From: Pempheris klunzingeri
Taxonomy: Eukaryota > Chordata > Actinopteri > Acropomatiformes > Pempheridae
DNA: 64,000 bases
NCBI RefSeq assembly: GCF_042242105.1
Contig: NC_092030.1
Location: forward strand, 7,045,501 to 7,109,500
Reading direction: 5' to 3'
Of this stretch, positions 11,657 to 25,650 are shown one piece after another (positions within the stretch are counted from its first letter, which is position 1; every line of letters begins with the position of its first letter). The position numbers and the translations under genes were made by a program. Under the pieces are notes generated by a model. It ran no database searches, was not told where the DNA came from, and worked only from the letters and a program-made list of their open reading frames with translations.

Positions 11657-14600
11657 CTATGGTGTGATGCTTCCCAAAAGGTCAGGGGTCAGGTAGCCAT
11701 CCGGTGTCGGCATAGTCTTTGGGATTATCAGCTGGGGGGCAGGTGTCGAGTTCGGTGTAAGTAAGAGGCTGTTCTGCCTGTCAACACCCTCTACCACAGT
11801 GTAGATGGGAGCAGTTGGAAGAGAGGACATGGGGGTGGATTCACAGTGAGGCGACGGGGATGGTGAAGAACTTGAGTCTCCTGCTGGCTGGCAGGGTTCA
11901 CTCACGTCTCCTGAATATAATCTTGGGCTCATTTTTCCTGCATTGAGCTCTGAGGTGTAACCTCCGTGATCTGGATTCACCCCCACGACCTGATACTCTT
12001 TTTTTTCTTTCTCCTTCTCCACCATGATGTCTCTCTCTGGGTCTTTGCTTGTGATTTTCTCTGCTTCTGTCTGTTCCTCAGGTGACAGCAGCACCTTGCC
12101 AGACGACCTGACCTCACTCACCTGGGTGTACAACGCCTCTCTGCCTGACGATACAAAAGGAGGCTCCCCAGAGGTGGGGCTCTCCTCCGGGGAGATGGGC
12201 TCAGAGGCTGCCGGGCACGACAGCTCCTTACTGAGGGTTTGATTCGGAACGAGAGGATGGAAAGGTGGTGCTTCTGGGTCACTAGGGAGATCCGGGTCGC
12301 AGCAGCTGGCCCGGCCCGAGTCATCGTCTCTGAAGCCGATGGAGAGGGGAGTGCAGCTGGAGGACAGGGAGCGGTGCATGAGACAGTCCGTGTCCAGGTC
12401 CGTCAGTCTGTCACTCTGCTCCTCAATGTCCAGATCAATGAACTCCACCCAGGGGTCGTTGTTGTACAGCTCTGGCCTGAGATCAGGGGGGGCACCCAGG
12501 ATGGATGTCAACTCCCTCAGCTTCCCCTTCTGTGAGATATAGAAAATAAATTGATAAACTCAAGATGCCATGTTCAATAGTGCCTGCTCATTATAACTCA
12601 GATCTTATTTTTGTAGCTTTGGTCATTATTTCTATCACAGATATGACATTGTCCTCATCACATTAATAGGGAATGAGGCGAAATTGCTAAAAAGAAGTCA
12701 GATGGGTACAGAAGCACGAGCAATCACATGATGATCAGGTTATCCAAACTTATTTGGAAGCGAAAACATCCTTCCTGGTTCAGTTTTGACCTACTGTACT
12801 AACTGTAGCTGCACACACAGTTTTCCTGTGCAGTGAAGGATTATTACTGGCATTTTGGGCGAGCTCACTTTCAGCTTTACCTCCAAATAAAGTGATTCAG
12901 ATAACCTGAACAAAGTGCTGGACCGTGTAAAACCTGCCTGATCGTCTGACTGCTTGTGTCCCTTATCCTTTTTAGGTGAAGAATCACTTTAATGTTCAGC
13001 ATGCTAGTAGTGAAGCATCATAACAAGTAGATGAATACCTTGAGAAGTTCAGGGTCAATTCCTCTTATTTTAGGTCCAGGGACAGGAGGCAAAAGAATAA
13101 CCATCAACCTCATAAAAAAAGACACGACACATTAGTGACAAAAGAATACAGAAAATACACTTGACTTGTACCACAGTATAAACACTGAGGAGCAGGTAAC
13201 ACCGCCAGACTTTCTCACTTTCTCTCACTGTTTCAAAATCTTCCAGTTCAACACACAAATCCTGATGCTTGTAAAATACGTACTTTTCCTGCTGCGATAT
13301 GATGACTAACATCAGGATGGCCAGTAAACACAAGGCACCAAAGATGAGCAAGGCCACCTCTGGGAACCTCGACACTGGGAAAAGAAACGCACACATATCC
13401 ACATAGACTCAGTATAGTGCATTCAAAATCATCCAAACAGAGGCATGAAAATAGACCATGGAAGGCTATGTTTAGGTTTTATGTTGAATCACAGAAGTTA
13501 CCCGTCTTCCCCTGATAGACTATTATTATTTTTCTACTGTGTCGTATACTCATGCACATTCCATTTTAAAATGCTTTTTGAATGCTTTGTGCACAAAGTC
13601 AGAATCACACCAGGCCCATTTTTTTTTGTTTTTTGCCGTGGTTGCTGCATGGCTGGTTATATTTGCAATGAAGATTACATTAAAACTACAGAAATGCAAT
13701 GCTTCTTTGTCCAAAATAAATAAAGCTTTGAATGCAAAACTGGAAATCCTTTTTAACAACATTTGAAGCATTTGAACAGCTTTGTCCATCCAGCCTGCTT
13801 ACTCTGCAGTGAGCGTTTACCTTTAGATGGGATGTGGATGAACACAGAGTCACCGAACTCTCCAAACTCTTTCCTACCAAGCATTTTGCACCGGACCCGA
13901 ACCTCATGATTGACGTTAGTCTGAAGCCCATAAAGGGAGCGATGTGTGCTTTTCACAAGGTCGACCTGCGGTGAAGGAAAGCAGATGAAAGCAGCGCTAC
14001 AAACACAATTCTCTCCTCTAAGAAACATCCATGTTTCTTTTGACAATGATAAAAAAGTTTACTTTAAAAATACCCACCACGTCCCACAGGTCAGAGCTGG
14101 CGTCACGGTACTGGACCTCATACTGCAGTGTCATCCATCCCATCTCCACGTCTGCGGACTGAGGCGGCTTCCAGCTCAGCATGATGTCATAGTAAGTGCC
14201 GGTCAAACTCACATTCAGCAGCGTCCAGTTCAGGCTGACTGGAGGATCTGGTTGCACTGCAGAACAGAAAATAATAATAATGCCATTCTTATGTTAGGCA
14301 ATAATAAGGCCTTTGTCTTACTGCAGGAAAGGATCTTACTGTTGTTAAAAATAGCACTGTATGCTGCAGCATTAGGATTTTCTCTTAGCTGAAACCATGA
14401 AAATCAGTCCTAGGCAATAAGGGCAGAATAGTATGAGGAGTTGGCCATGTTGTCTATTTTTATTTGCTGTTTTAAATTAATGTAGGTCTCTGCTGTAGCA
14501 GCTTTCTCAGAGTAACTGCATTTTGGTTCCTATTAGTCACAGGTAAAGCAAAGTACTGGCACTGTTTAGCGGATATACAGTCACGTTTACATGTCAGCAC

Positions 14601-17600
14601 GCTGATTTGCTGATCTCCTCTAAACACAAATTACACTGAGGTTGATGGGAATGTCAATATTTTGCAGGTATTTGGTGATAAACTGAGGCATTGGACAAAA
14701 TACATTGTGACCTGCTAATTGTGCTGTATCAGAGGTCAGGGAATCAAATTTATCACATCCTCATCTAATATTCATCCAACCATGAATGTCTGTGCTAGAT
14801 TTCGTTACACGCCATCGACAGACCGAAATTGCCACCCTTAAAGCCATCCCACTAGCATGACTAAAAATATCCAACAACTACAGCTTCCATGCTAGTGGAA
14901 CAGTAGCTAATCTGTTTTTACACTCCCTAGAGAGCCTTCCCAGCGAGGGAGGCAGGATTTCCTCCTTCTCTTTGCAGAGAGAGAAAAGTATACATTCCCC
15001 AAAGTGCCCTGTGATGGTCATTTAAGTTTTGAGTGTGAGAATATGGGCAACTGCACCTGACTGTACACGGGTTTCACAGGTCCAGGATCTAATCTGGATG
15101 ATTGCAGGTGGGCAGCAAGGCAGGAAACTCACCGATGTCTTGGACGTGGAAGAGGTTCTCGTCATAAAGGGTGGCTTGATCCCTGGAGCGGAGCTGGACA
15201 CTGTAATATGTCCAGATGGATGTGTGGTTCTCATTGAAGAAGCACTCGTTCGGCCTGTCGGTGCTGTAGTGAGGACACTCACTCCACTCTTTAGGAGAGG
15301 CGTGATGGGGCCTGCAAGTGGGGTAAAGACAACAAGAACACAAATTCAACCAGTGGGCTTGAGGGCTGAGTACCAGACAGGGTGGGGAAATCAGTATTGA
15401 AAGCCAGACTGACACATTGTCGGGTTTGGTCTTTTCATGGGATCTGAAGACAATTAGTTAATTTCATTTTCTTTTAAACCAGTAACTTTAAACTCATTCT
15501 CTTTTGGTGCGCATTGATTTATAAATTAATTTACTAAACTTGTTTAATGTTAGCAAATCTCTAAGAGAGGAACACTTACAAAGCCCACTGTTACACCTTT
15601 AAAAGTAATATCCCACAACTGTATGTCAGCCTGAGCTGGACTTTTGCCTTGTCAACACAGAATGAGCAGGTGAGCCGAGATAAAGCTCAGACACAACAAT
15701 GTACACATTTGAATAGTAAAAGCAGTGACCCTGCTGAACCATGATCAGGTCAGCACTTGAGTTAAGAGAGAATAAAAATGGGGCTAACGATGGATTTTTG
15801 AAGTGGTTTTAAAACTAAAAACTACATCCCACATTCACTAACACCTACATGTATTTTTAACAACACTTCTTTACTTATCAGACATGTTTGTACAATCTAA
15901 CTTCACATGTAATCGGAGTTTTTCTCTTTTGAACTACAGGCTCCTTTCTTTCCCCTGCTTTCCTAGAAAGCAGAGAAAAACCACATATTTCTGTTAGCAA
16001 TGACAAAGTTCCCCCCCCCTCACTTTTTGTTAATGTAGAATAAGCGGAGATCTCCTCGCTCTGAGAGGCTCTGGAAAGTGCCGACATTCCATCTGCAGCG
16101 GAAAGTCTCCATGTTGGCGGAGACACAGCCAGTGAGGTGTGGGTGTCTCTGGGGGAGGACTGCAGGGAGAGAGGGAGAGAGAAAAACAAGGAAAGTCATT
16201 GCATATCTAATTACTTTTGATACTGTAAAGATCTGTTCAACTCTGTTTTGTGGTTGCAACTCTTATGATCATTGTTACTGCTGAGAGGGCTGTGCTGCAC
16301 TTGAGCGACAGAATAATAAGTGTAACCTAACTCCCTCAGCAGCCCAGCCACAGGGCAAATATCAGCTTTTTCCTGGAAGTCATTTTTACTGCTCTTCAAG
16401 AGAAAGCTGCAGCTGGAGAGTTCACCACAGCGGCTGTCGTGGAGCAAGTTATTTGTTTTCTCTCTACTCAGAAACACACTTGGCCAGAAAGTACGACTTG
16501 GATCCCGTTTAACTGGCTGTATGAACCCAAACAATGTGTGCACAGAGCTCGTTTCTACAAGTGTCTCCCTTTAGTGTGTTCACACTATGAAACCTGCCTA
16601 ACTTCAGTTAACACAAAACAGTTTGTATGTATACTAAAAAATGACTTGATTTTAAGTTTGCTGTAGATGGAAGCTCTTGTCCCTAAGAAATACCTAGAAA
16701 AAAACAAGTATTAGATCTTTGTAAAAACCATTTTTCTCATATGCTACTTTTTGAGGAACTCAAAAATAAGTTGTGTAAAAGCCTTTTATAGATCCGGGGT
16801 GTTGCAAGACGGTTCAAGTGTTTGTCCGAAGAAGCTGCAAAAACAGTATGCACTGATATACTGCATTGTATCTCATTTGCTCCTGAAAAGATGGGAAAAG
16901 GTCCATGTCGCTTATGTCAGTGCCATCATGTACAATCCCTTTTGCTTTATTCTGTGTCTGATTGCAATGTATCACCTCCTGAAATGGTTGTTGCATCAAA
17001 TTTTACATTTGCTCCCAGTGGTATCTAACCATGCTTATAGAAAATACACAGATTTCCTCTTCCCTAGAGTATTATTTATCCATCTAGTTTTGGTGTGAGT
17101 TACTGAGTTTTGGAGAAATTGACCATTGAGATGTCTGCATTCTCTCAAACATAAAGGACCTGGATTCCGAACCATCTCACCGTGCATCTACTCATGGACG
17201 AGAGGCTGGTGCTTGTGACAGTGCAGGATGTAAACAGCAATGACATCCTCTTTGGCTGAGCTGTGATGATAGCTAGGTCAGTGGTGATAGGTGAGCTAGC
17301 AGCCAACGAGGCCTGTGGATTATCTTTAGCAACCAGGTCATGACTTCTGGGAGGAAACATAGCCGCTGAGGCTTTCAAATGGATTTTTTGTGTCCTTCAG
17401 TTCCACTGTATTCAAGAGAGGGCAAACATCTCTACCATTACCTCCTAGTAAGAGATAAAATGAGAAGAATATGCATTTTTGATTTTGAGATGAACTGTCC
17501 CTTTAAACAAAGAGCTGAGGAAGCTTTTCTTGTCACAGTCCGTTAAGTAAACACGGCTGATTGTATCACCAGGAGGCTTTGTGACCAGTGATAGTGGGGA

Positions 17601-20600
17601 CAGCACTGCTGACCACATCAATATGTCAGGCAGGAACAACACACGAGCCCGTGCTGGCTGAGTACCGAGAAGCGTGAGGACAAGATGGCTCCTTCGCAGC
17701 GGAGAGGCAGCGCCAGGAGCAGACTCATGATTACCTCTGGCACGCTTAGGGTGCTTCAGGGAAGAGGAGCTCCAACAGGGAAGGGGAGCTCCAAGTTAAA
17801 AATAACCTGTTTACCAGATCCTCGACTCCTCCTCCGAACCGTGCTTAGCTCAGGATTAAGAGAAAAATCAATTTGACACTCAGCTATGTGGAACATTTTT
17901 GTTGCTTACCTTATCATGATAAATGAGGACGTGTGAATGGTTTTTAAATGTCAGTGTATGAGCTATGTGACTGTAATTGAAGGATTCAAGAAACAGGATA
18001 AGTAACAGTAATAATCAATCATAGTGATTCAATAATATCATATATGGAGCTGAAATGATTAACCACTTAACGGAAAATTCATCTGCAACACTTTTGATAC
18101 TCCATTGTTCTTTTTTTCTGGTTACAGGTGCTTCAATGTGAAGATTTCCTGCTTTAATCTTTCTTATATATTTGTATATTTTTGTATGCATGATCTGGAA
18201 ATAATACACAATTTCAAAATGGCACATTGGGCTCTGGAAACTTGTCATATGTAACATTGTTGAAAATGTCTACAATGTTGAATGCAGAAGCTTTACTTGG
18301 AACTTGGAACTATACTTCATGAGAGAGAGTGAGAAAAGTATATAAAGAGAACACGAAGGAACAAAGTGTATTGCTCCATGATGCTCGTGAATACTGTGTA
18401 TAGCAGGTCTTTATTGGCAGGGAGAGTGGTTAGAACAACGAGATCAACTTCACATCAAGCACACAAGCACAAACATGAAGTTTGTGCTTGTCAATGTAAG
18501 TGCTGCTGTGTTTGCTCAACAGCTGCCAGGCAGAGGTCACTTCTGGTGTAAGTAAACATGTGAGCAGTGGACGCAGAGCTCTTTCTGAACATACTCATCA
18601 GAGGCGCAAAAAAAACAGACACTTTCACGGACGAAAACGCAGACGATGGTAATATTAATCTGCAGCGTTTTCTCAGCACAGGCACAAAAGCCACAATCCG
18701 AGTAAACATGTTTACAGCATGATTCTTGTCTGTGTGCTGCCGACAGTCTGTTTCTGGGTGCAACTAAACATCCTTGCTCAGTCGGTTTATGATAAGCCCA
18801 GACATGTTTCCTTTCAGCCATGATTTCAAAAAGAGCAGGAAACGGCAGCTAGCGTTAACGTCCTCTGAAGGATTCACTCACACCTTCAGCAGATCCTTTA
18901 CATAATCAGATGGAACACCGCTTGTTGTCATTCTTTGTTTATACGGTTAGTCAGAGAGTCACATATCCAGTGCACTCTCCGAGGAAAGACCTCATCATCT
19001 GCACTTAGAAAATCCATTTCCTTCCTTAGCTAAGGGCCACCACGCTCTCATCAGTGATTACAGATCCATTACTAACCTAATAAGCCTTATGGGCACACCA
19101 TGGACAGAAAAACAACGTATTTATGCCCAAAACTGAAGAGTGACAGGGTGACCTCTCCAGTCAACAAATGTAATCACATTGAGAACCAGTAAAAAAACAC
19201 TTGTTCCCTCCTATAAACACCATTCACTCCCATAGAAGTAGTGCCTCCGGCGGCTGGTGCTCCAATAGAGTTGGAAAGTGAGGGGAGTGATTTTTGGGAA
19301 GCAATCTCCTAAAAGGTCCCATCAGTTAACTGACAGAGTGAATACAATACACACAGTCTCCTGGTTTAATAATCAATTAAAAGATGAGCAACTGGGTTAT
19401 AAAATACCTAGTTCTTTGATGAAAAGTCACTAACAACAAGATAAAGTTACAGGCTACACTTGATAACAGATTCAGGCCTTGCCCACACAGATATTTTTGA
19501 AAATAAATATTTTCCACTAAGTTTTGGCCTCTGATCCGCACACAAGCGGAGTATTAGCTCATTAAAACCATAGGCTGTATAAAACATGGATATTGTGTCC
19601 TTTCTGAAGAGCTAATCCAAAAAAAAAAAAACACACCCATGTAGCCTTGCCTCCAGTTTCTCCTGTGGTCACTGGCAGTATTGCCATGAAAAATCCCCTG
19701 GAGCCCAAAAAGTATTTCCCCAAAGACCACCAATGTAAAAGATACGACTTTTTTTGTTGAATGACATCATTGCTGTGGTACGAGCCATTCGCAGGCGCGG
19801 CCAGGCCAGAGGCATGATGGGATGAACATTACTGCGTATATTCAGTGGGCTGCATAACCTAAACTTAACCTGGAAAAAACTTGCGTGCGATTCTTTTTGG
19901 ACTGAATAGGCACCGTTTTCTGTCTGATTTTCAGTTCTTCCAACACAAATGTGCTTCTCTCTTGTGTTCACACACAACAGTAGTATATGTGGGTGGTGCA
20001 TGTGAAATGTGGGCTTTATTTGTCTGTAATCTCTGACATGTTTTTTGACTGCTTGACAGAAACTAAAACACTTTACAGTGTTGCGGAGTTAGATTCAATA
20101 GAAAAATCCTTAACAAAACATTTTAATGTATAACATGAATGGCTGCAGAACTGAGACTTGCCTTTGCCAGTGAAGTGAAAAAGACTGATTTACTAGGCTA
20201 AGGCTAAGGAACGTTACAGTCTGCGCTAACAGCAACCAGCTGTGTTTACCAACAAGATCAGGTTTGAAATAACCTAAACCTATCAAGTCTACAGTGATCT
20301 AGACTTACAGCTTAAAGTTAACCGTGGTAAAGTACAAGAGGAACCGTATCAAAATGAATAGATTGAAAGGGACAAATGAGAAAAGGAGATGCCGTTCGGC
20401 TGCTGTCTTCCCTGCAGTTCCACACCGGCTGCCTGCCTGCACACAGGGCAGAGAAGAGGACGAGACCTCGGCACTGAGCATAATGCATAGGCATGAATCA
20501 TATCTGTCAATACATATGTCCATTATATCATACTTCTCACCTTTTTCCCGATGGTCTCTGAATAAGTTGCTAAGGGGAAGCGACCACACCCTTGATTATG

Positions 20601-22066
20601 CATAACTTTAATTCTTAATATCATTTAAACTGTTGAGTTATATAAAAATTCACTCCCGTGCAGTTGACATGAATGAGGAAATTAACTATAGAGAGCAGAA
20701 CCAGTTTTTGTACCCGGCTCGGAGCATGTTTCTGATGTGCATTTGGGGGTCTATGAGGACTGAATTGCTTTTGGAGGCAGGCTAAAGCTGCAGTTTTCAG
20801 CCCCAGAGTTTGCTGCTTGAATAACCCGCAACTGAGTCTGACAGAAAATACAGTTTTGGATCATTTTGATTAAATAAAATGAGCTCACTAAGCATGCAGA
20901 ATGTCTTCTCTGGTATTAAATGTAGCGAACACATAGGTTAAGTCTGAAATCCTTCATTTATTCACTTCTCTCAACTCACTATCTGGGGAGTTCAATGTAG
21001 AGGGCTATACAATGAGCTCATCCACAAAATGCAATTTCATTAAGCTACTAATGTAATGAGCCTGAGTAGGTCAAGCAGCCGTTCACCACAGTGACACCAA
21101 ACCGAACCGAATCATTCAACAACATCTGAGATGAAGGCAGAAATCTGCAGGCTAGTAGAAGTTGGCCTGCTGCCAGCTTGCTACCAATTCTGCATTAAGA
21201 AAGTGAAAAGTAACGTACTATGCTCCAGGGGAAAATATGTCAGAACACCGCAGCCTTGTTCCAACCCACATCAAGACATGAAATAAAAAGAGAGTCAAAA
21301 AAATAGCAGGAGAACAGGAAGAGAGAGGAACATGTCCCCCCTCCACACCTCTGACGGCGTTATGTAACAAGACAAAGCACAGGATGTCCATGTGTGACTT
21401 TAATGGTCAGTGCAGACCTAGTTTCTATCTGTGTAAAAATAAACAGCCTGTCCACTGCCGCCAAGGGTCTGTTTGGTAGAAAGGGAGGGGTGGGGGGGGG
21501 GCTTTACGCACTTAACAGCTTCCCATTGTTCAGTAGTAGAGTACTCTCTGCTCTCCAGAATTCCTGGGAAGCCACTTCACTGGAAGTCTGCTGGCTGTTC
21601 CCTGTAGCTCTTCGCTGTTGTGCAACACGTTTGAATGCCAAAGCACCACAATAACTATGCAACTGTAGAAAATTGATATTATTCCGGTCTGTAATTGTCC
21701 TGTGGCCCATTAAATACAAAAACTAGTTCCATCTGATGTTGTGCAATTTTTGATTTCACTCCATATGTATCAGTGGAAACTGAAATATGGATATCAGAAG
21801 ATATCAGATGAAGAAATCACCATTAATGCCAAGCATAAAAGTTGCAAACAACATAACACAACATGTTAGTGTATGTTATGTACTAAACATAATCTGTCTG
21901 TTAGTCTGCAAACGCCCACAAATGTTTAAAAATTCTAATCTTCTTATGCAATGCAAGTAAACTGAATATCAATATTCATAAACAGACCTTGGTCAGAGGC
22001 TGATTCCAGTGCTGAAGCAGTGAAGATGTAAAGGGAGAAGAGAAGCATGGTGAGAGCGGCAGCCAT
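11657..22066 (-). CDS. ghrb: Growth hormone receptor, teleost type 2
   Basis: Eight coding exons on the minus strand give 583 aa: 22066-21988 (signal peptide), 16159-16024, 15311-15133, 14256-14078, 13965-13821, 13374-13284, 13108-13039 and 12529-11657 (stop). All phases agree. The signal peptide is MAAALTMLLFSLYIFTASA. The cytokine-receptor ectodomain has two Cys pairs (GC..FRC and EC..NEC). The third pair of mammalian GHR is absent: the segment reads TYYSVQL...DENLF. The WSXWS-like motif is FGEFGDS. One TM helix (VALLIFGALCLLAILMLVIIS) is followed by Box 1 (ILLPPVPGPKI), which binds JAK2, and Box 2 (DPWVEFIDLDIEE). Cytoplasmic Tyr sites include LYTQVSEV, like the mammalian STAT5 site, and DGYLTPDLLG near the end. 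N-glycosylation sites include NWT, NVS and NHT. The missing third disulphide marks the type 2 (ghrb) lineage. Mammalian exon 3 has no counterpart. Confidence 0.96.
17080..17507. repeat. Fish dispersed repeat in ghr intron 1
   Basis: The segment contains GACCATTGAGATGTCTGC, AACAGCAATGACATCCTCTT and a minus-strand CCTGGTTGCTAAAGATAATC, and ends in GAACTGTCCCTTTAAA. I recognise these pieces as parts of a common multicopy teleost element. The copy is diverged and internally rearranged. Limits are approximate. Confidence 0.45.
19500..19760. repeat. Possible dispersed repeat in ghr intron 1
   Basis: Motifs such as GGCTGTATAAAACATGGATA followed by a purine-poor, A-rich stretch are typical of short fish interspersed repeats. 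Limits are uncertain. Confidence 0.3.
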
Positions 22067-22379
22067 GGCGTTGAGCTGTGGAGGAAACATGTGGCGAATG
22101 TTAGTTTCTCAGTGCAGTCCACCCAGCTGAACCACACAACACACAAAAGCCCAGCCCACCACCACCATTCAACAGGGACCACTCCTGCACTCCTGAGAGG
22201 AGGCTGGGTCCACCCATGGTAAGACTGTATGGGGTCACAGCATTGGAGAATGCTTTAGATAAAAGCATTCACCAACTGAGTTCATGTTTGAGTCTGTAAA
22301 ACCCACTTCAGTGCATACATAGCACTATCCAACATTCAGCTGGATGAACTTGTTTCATGAGTTTGCAAACATTTTGCTG

Positions 22380-23060
22380 AATATTTGAAATGTCTTTATC
22401 ACTTACTCTTCACCTGGCGTTTCAAGTCCCTTCACTGCTTTCACTTTATACTGGCACTTCATTTCAACCACTACTAACTTCAATTTCACACAGCTCTTAT
22501 AGTGAAAGTGCCGCTTCAGTTTTATTTGACACTTAGACTTTAAACTGAAAGTCTATTTTAATACACTGAAGCAACTTTAAAAAAAAAAAAAGTCCTTCCA
22601 GCGTTTGCACTCGATCTAATATTGAACTCCTCTCACAACTTAACTTCAACTAACATTTCAGCTCCTTTATCTTTACACGTTCACAGCCACTGTCAGCGTC
22701 TCATCACTTCTGCTACCACCCTTCCACTTCAAACTGAATCTTCAATTCTTTTCAGCACTTTTAGTTGAACTCTTTCGGTGTTTGCACTGATTCACTTAGG
22801 GGGCTTCACTTCTGACACGTGTAGTTTCTTTTACGTTTATCACTTCCTCTTCAACAGACATTTCAACTCCTTTCACTGCGTGCACTTTGTGTCAGCACTT
22901 TAACTTCATCTGATACGATGCTTCAGCTTCATTCGGTGCTCACACTTGAACTTCTTTTAGTACTTGCACTTTAGAAACTTCCATTTTAACGGCCAATTTA
23001 ACTTGTTTCTGTAATTCTGCCATTGCAACTATTTTGACTACTTCAACTTTCCTTTATCAT
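22380..23060. repeat. Degenerate CTTCA-type satellite-like block
   Basis: About 650 bp is built from diverged repeats of a motif close to TTCAACTCCTTTCACTGC / TTGCACTTT / AGCACTTCA. Compare 22421-22475 with 22860-22915. Copies are irregular, of roughly 50-60 bp. No reading frame is kept. It lies just upstream of the ghr signal-peptide exon, in the intron after the non-coding exon. Confidence 0.6.
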
Positions 23061-24619
23061 CTAAATCTTCAAAGACTCAACATGTTGAGACATTTTTAAA
23101 AAATTCAAATGTGATTGAAAATTTCTCAACTGTGATTTCTCCAGAAGATTTGCCTCATATTTTATCCGTATGAATTGAAATAACATGAAAATGAATCATA
23201 AGCACCACCACACTTATTGAACAGCAGGGACGACCAGCAGGCCTAAATCAAAATCTGAGCATGTTTTATTCATTACTTCCTGGCAGTCACACTGTTTATC
23301 CTTAATGGAGAGGCATGTTTTCTAAAGTACTTTTGTCCCTGGGTTCCTGCCAGCACTTGTTACATCCATCCCTACTACACTCTGGTCCTAATTTAGACCT
23401 TGTTTACTGATCCCTGTTTAGGAAGTCATACAGGACTCATGTCATTTCATCTTTCATGATTAGGAACCCCAAGACATTTCTCTGCCTGATCTATCACTTA
23501 AAATATTACATATCGTGCAAAAAAGCATTGACTGGTTTCAGTTTGTCAGACGTGAGGATTAATCAGCTGTCGACCCCTTGAATTTAATGAAGTTCTTGTT
23601 AGGAGCCCTGGCTGTTGTCAAGCACACGTGTTGTGTTCAAGTGGTGATGAGACACCTCAAGTGCAGGACTTTAACACCTGTATATAGACAGCCACATTAG
23701 ATCCTACAGTGCGTTACTGATTTACTGAAAATGACAGGTTAGATAAAGAAAATTTGCAGAGGAAAGAAAACTAATAAACCTCTGTGTCAACTAGCCAATC
23801 ATGAAGGCCATTTGCCAAAAAGTTAAGTATTTGCGTATAATTAAAATATTATTTGATAAATCATGATTGAGTTATTTTTTTCTCTCTTTCTCTATTTCAT
23901 TCATTCTGCGTGTTGTGACATTAGTCGGGCTCTGCATTAGGTTTAATGGGTTCATGTGTGCAGTATGCTTAGCACACGTATATATTAGCTCAAGCACATG
24001 TATATTTTGCCTTGTGTGCATATTGAATGTTTTCATATTACTTTTCTCTACGCTGTTTTTAAATTGTGTTCATTGTTTTTATTGTATAGCACCTTGCAAC
24101 TCTTGCTTGCTATGACTCCATGTAGCTCCGGCGCTATGGCCAAGAGGGAGAGTGTTGTTCATTTTCACCACTGGAAACCTCGCTGTATAGTCACGGCATT
24201 GTGACTGTGTAATCTCTGTTTGCCAATGTTGGTCTACACACAGCTGGGAACAGACAAGCTTTCACATTCATGCATGGGATTTGTCACGCTGATAAGACCA
24301 ACAGACGAAACTCCCCTCATAGCTGCAGTCAGCACAAACTCTGTTCAGATGAACACCTGTGGACAGACTCAAGGCCATGACAGAAAGTCTGGAGGCTCCT
24401 TGCAGCAAAATATGCAAATTGATTGTACATTTATTATACTTCCAAGCTAAATCGTTTTGTATTTTCTACTTCCCATATGAGTCACTTATTGCAGTATGTA
24501 TGAATCTTCGCAGCATCCAGGAAACAGCTTTACTGCAGATGTGTGTTTGACAATTGTTTGTTTGCATTACACACTTATTAGTTATGGCTATTTGTAGCCC
24601 AGGAAGTATTGAAAAGACA

Positions 24620-24765
24620 CTGTGATGAAGAGCAAAGCAGTTAGCATTCTTTAGCATCTGAAATCCATCGTCTTCCTGTGCACCTGATAAATGTAAGTCC
24701 AACGCTCCTTTTATGCTTTGGTCTCTTCTAACTTCTGGGAAAAACATATGGCACAACATATCTCT
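24620..24765. repeat. Dispersed fish repeat, family A copy 1 (diverged)
   Basis: AAGTCCAACGCTCC..TTTGGTCTCTTCTAACTTC is related to copies at 26690-26905 and 27165-27245. These fit a multicopy teleost element whose core runs from 'AAGTCCAATATTCNCTCTCC' to 'GGTAGAGTTT'. Confidence 0.45.
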
Positions 24766-25243
24766 TATTCAATAAAATACCAGTAAATATTTAATGGATA
24801 TGATAAATAGTAAATATAAAATGATGTTTATTTCCTAAACCACATAAGACAAAATAGACCAAATCCTATTAAAACAATTATTAAAATACTTGCTGGTTAA
24901 TGTTATATGATCAAGTGAATGTTTCAGTTCTATTTTGCTTTCAAAGAAGTAAACAATTACATGTATTTCCATTAGAAACTTAACAAATAAAGAAGGCTAT
25001 CTGAAGTCCCTATCCACCTTTTACCACCTGCAGACTTGCCACATGCGTTTGGCACATTGAGACCTTGACATGCTCCCTTTGTGACACTCTACAGACACGT
25101 TTAACTTCTTCCCAGAGCTTTCAGCTTCCTGACATCTCCGGTTTGTTCACTTCTCTCCGAGCTCAGACTGATCCCCTCCTTGTGTTCTCTGAGATTGTGC
25201 AAGATTCACGCACAGAGGTTAAATAAAAAGCTGAGAGCTCTGA

Positions 25244-25268
25244 CAAGACAACAACAACAACAACAAGT
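25244..25268. repeat. (CAA)n microsatellite
   Basis: Seven or so CAA units close to the presumed ghr first exon. Confidence 0.9.
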
Positions 25269-25351
25269 AGCCCAGAGGCAGCCCGTGTTGACAGGCTAAG
25301 AGGCAGGTCAGCTTTCAGTGGATGAGCAGGAGTTAAACGGGTCGGACTCAC

Positions 25352-25650
25352 AGGAACATGCAGCAGGGACGTGAGATAGGAGGCGGCTCACCGCACAGCG
25401 GTCTGATCCCCCGTCCTGGAGCTCTTTCAGGTCTGCTGGAGACACAGCGGAACTCCACAGTCCCCCAAACAGAAGAGACAGCCTCTGAAAACCAGGCGGG
25501 AATGTGTTGACGCTGTCGAAGAATCCCCGTCAGCCGGTCTGTGTGAGCAGCAGCTGCACAGCTGTGAGCCGTCCTGCTGTGTCCGAGGCAGAGGGAGGGG
25601 CGCCATCTGTCGGCGGAGTCTGGACACTACAGGACGGCAACCGGCACATT
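25352..25650 (-). promoter_or_regulatory. ghrb: Probable ghr 5' non-coding exon and promoter region
   Basis: The ghr coding exon 1 has an acceptor right before it (tcctccacag|CTCAACGCC, exon start 22075), so a non-coding exon lies upstream. Two minus-strand donor candidates occur in a locally GC-rich block: TGTGCG|gtgagc ending at 25392 and TTCCT|gtgagt ending at 25352. I place the first exon and promoter here. The transcription start is not visible. A transcript is needed to choose between the donors. Confidence 0.35.

Noticed and set aside
13946-14392. 148-codon plus-strand frame
   Set aside because: Antisense shadow of ghr exon 6 (14078-14256).
16751-17098. 115-codon plus-strand frame in ghr intron 1
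   Set aside because: No recognisable domain, no splice or promoter context, and its end runs into a dispersed repeat.
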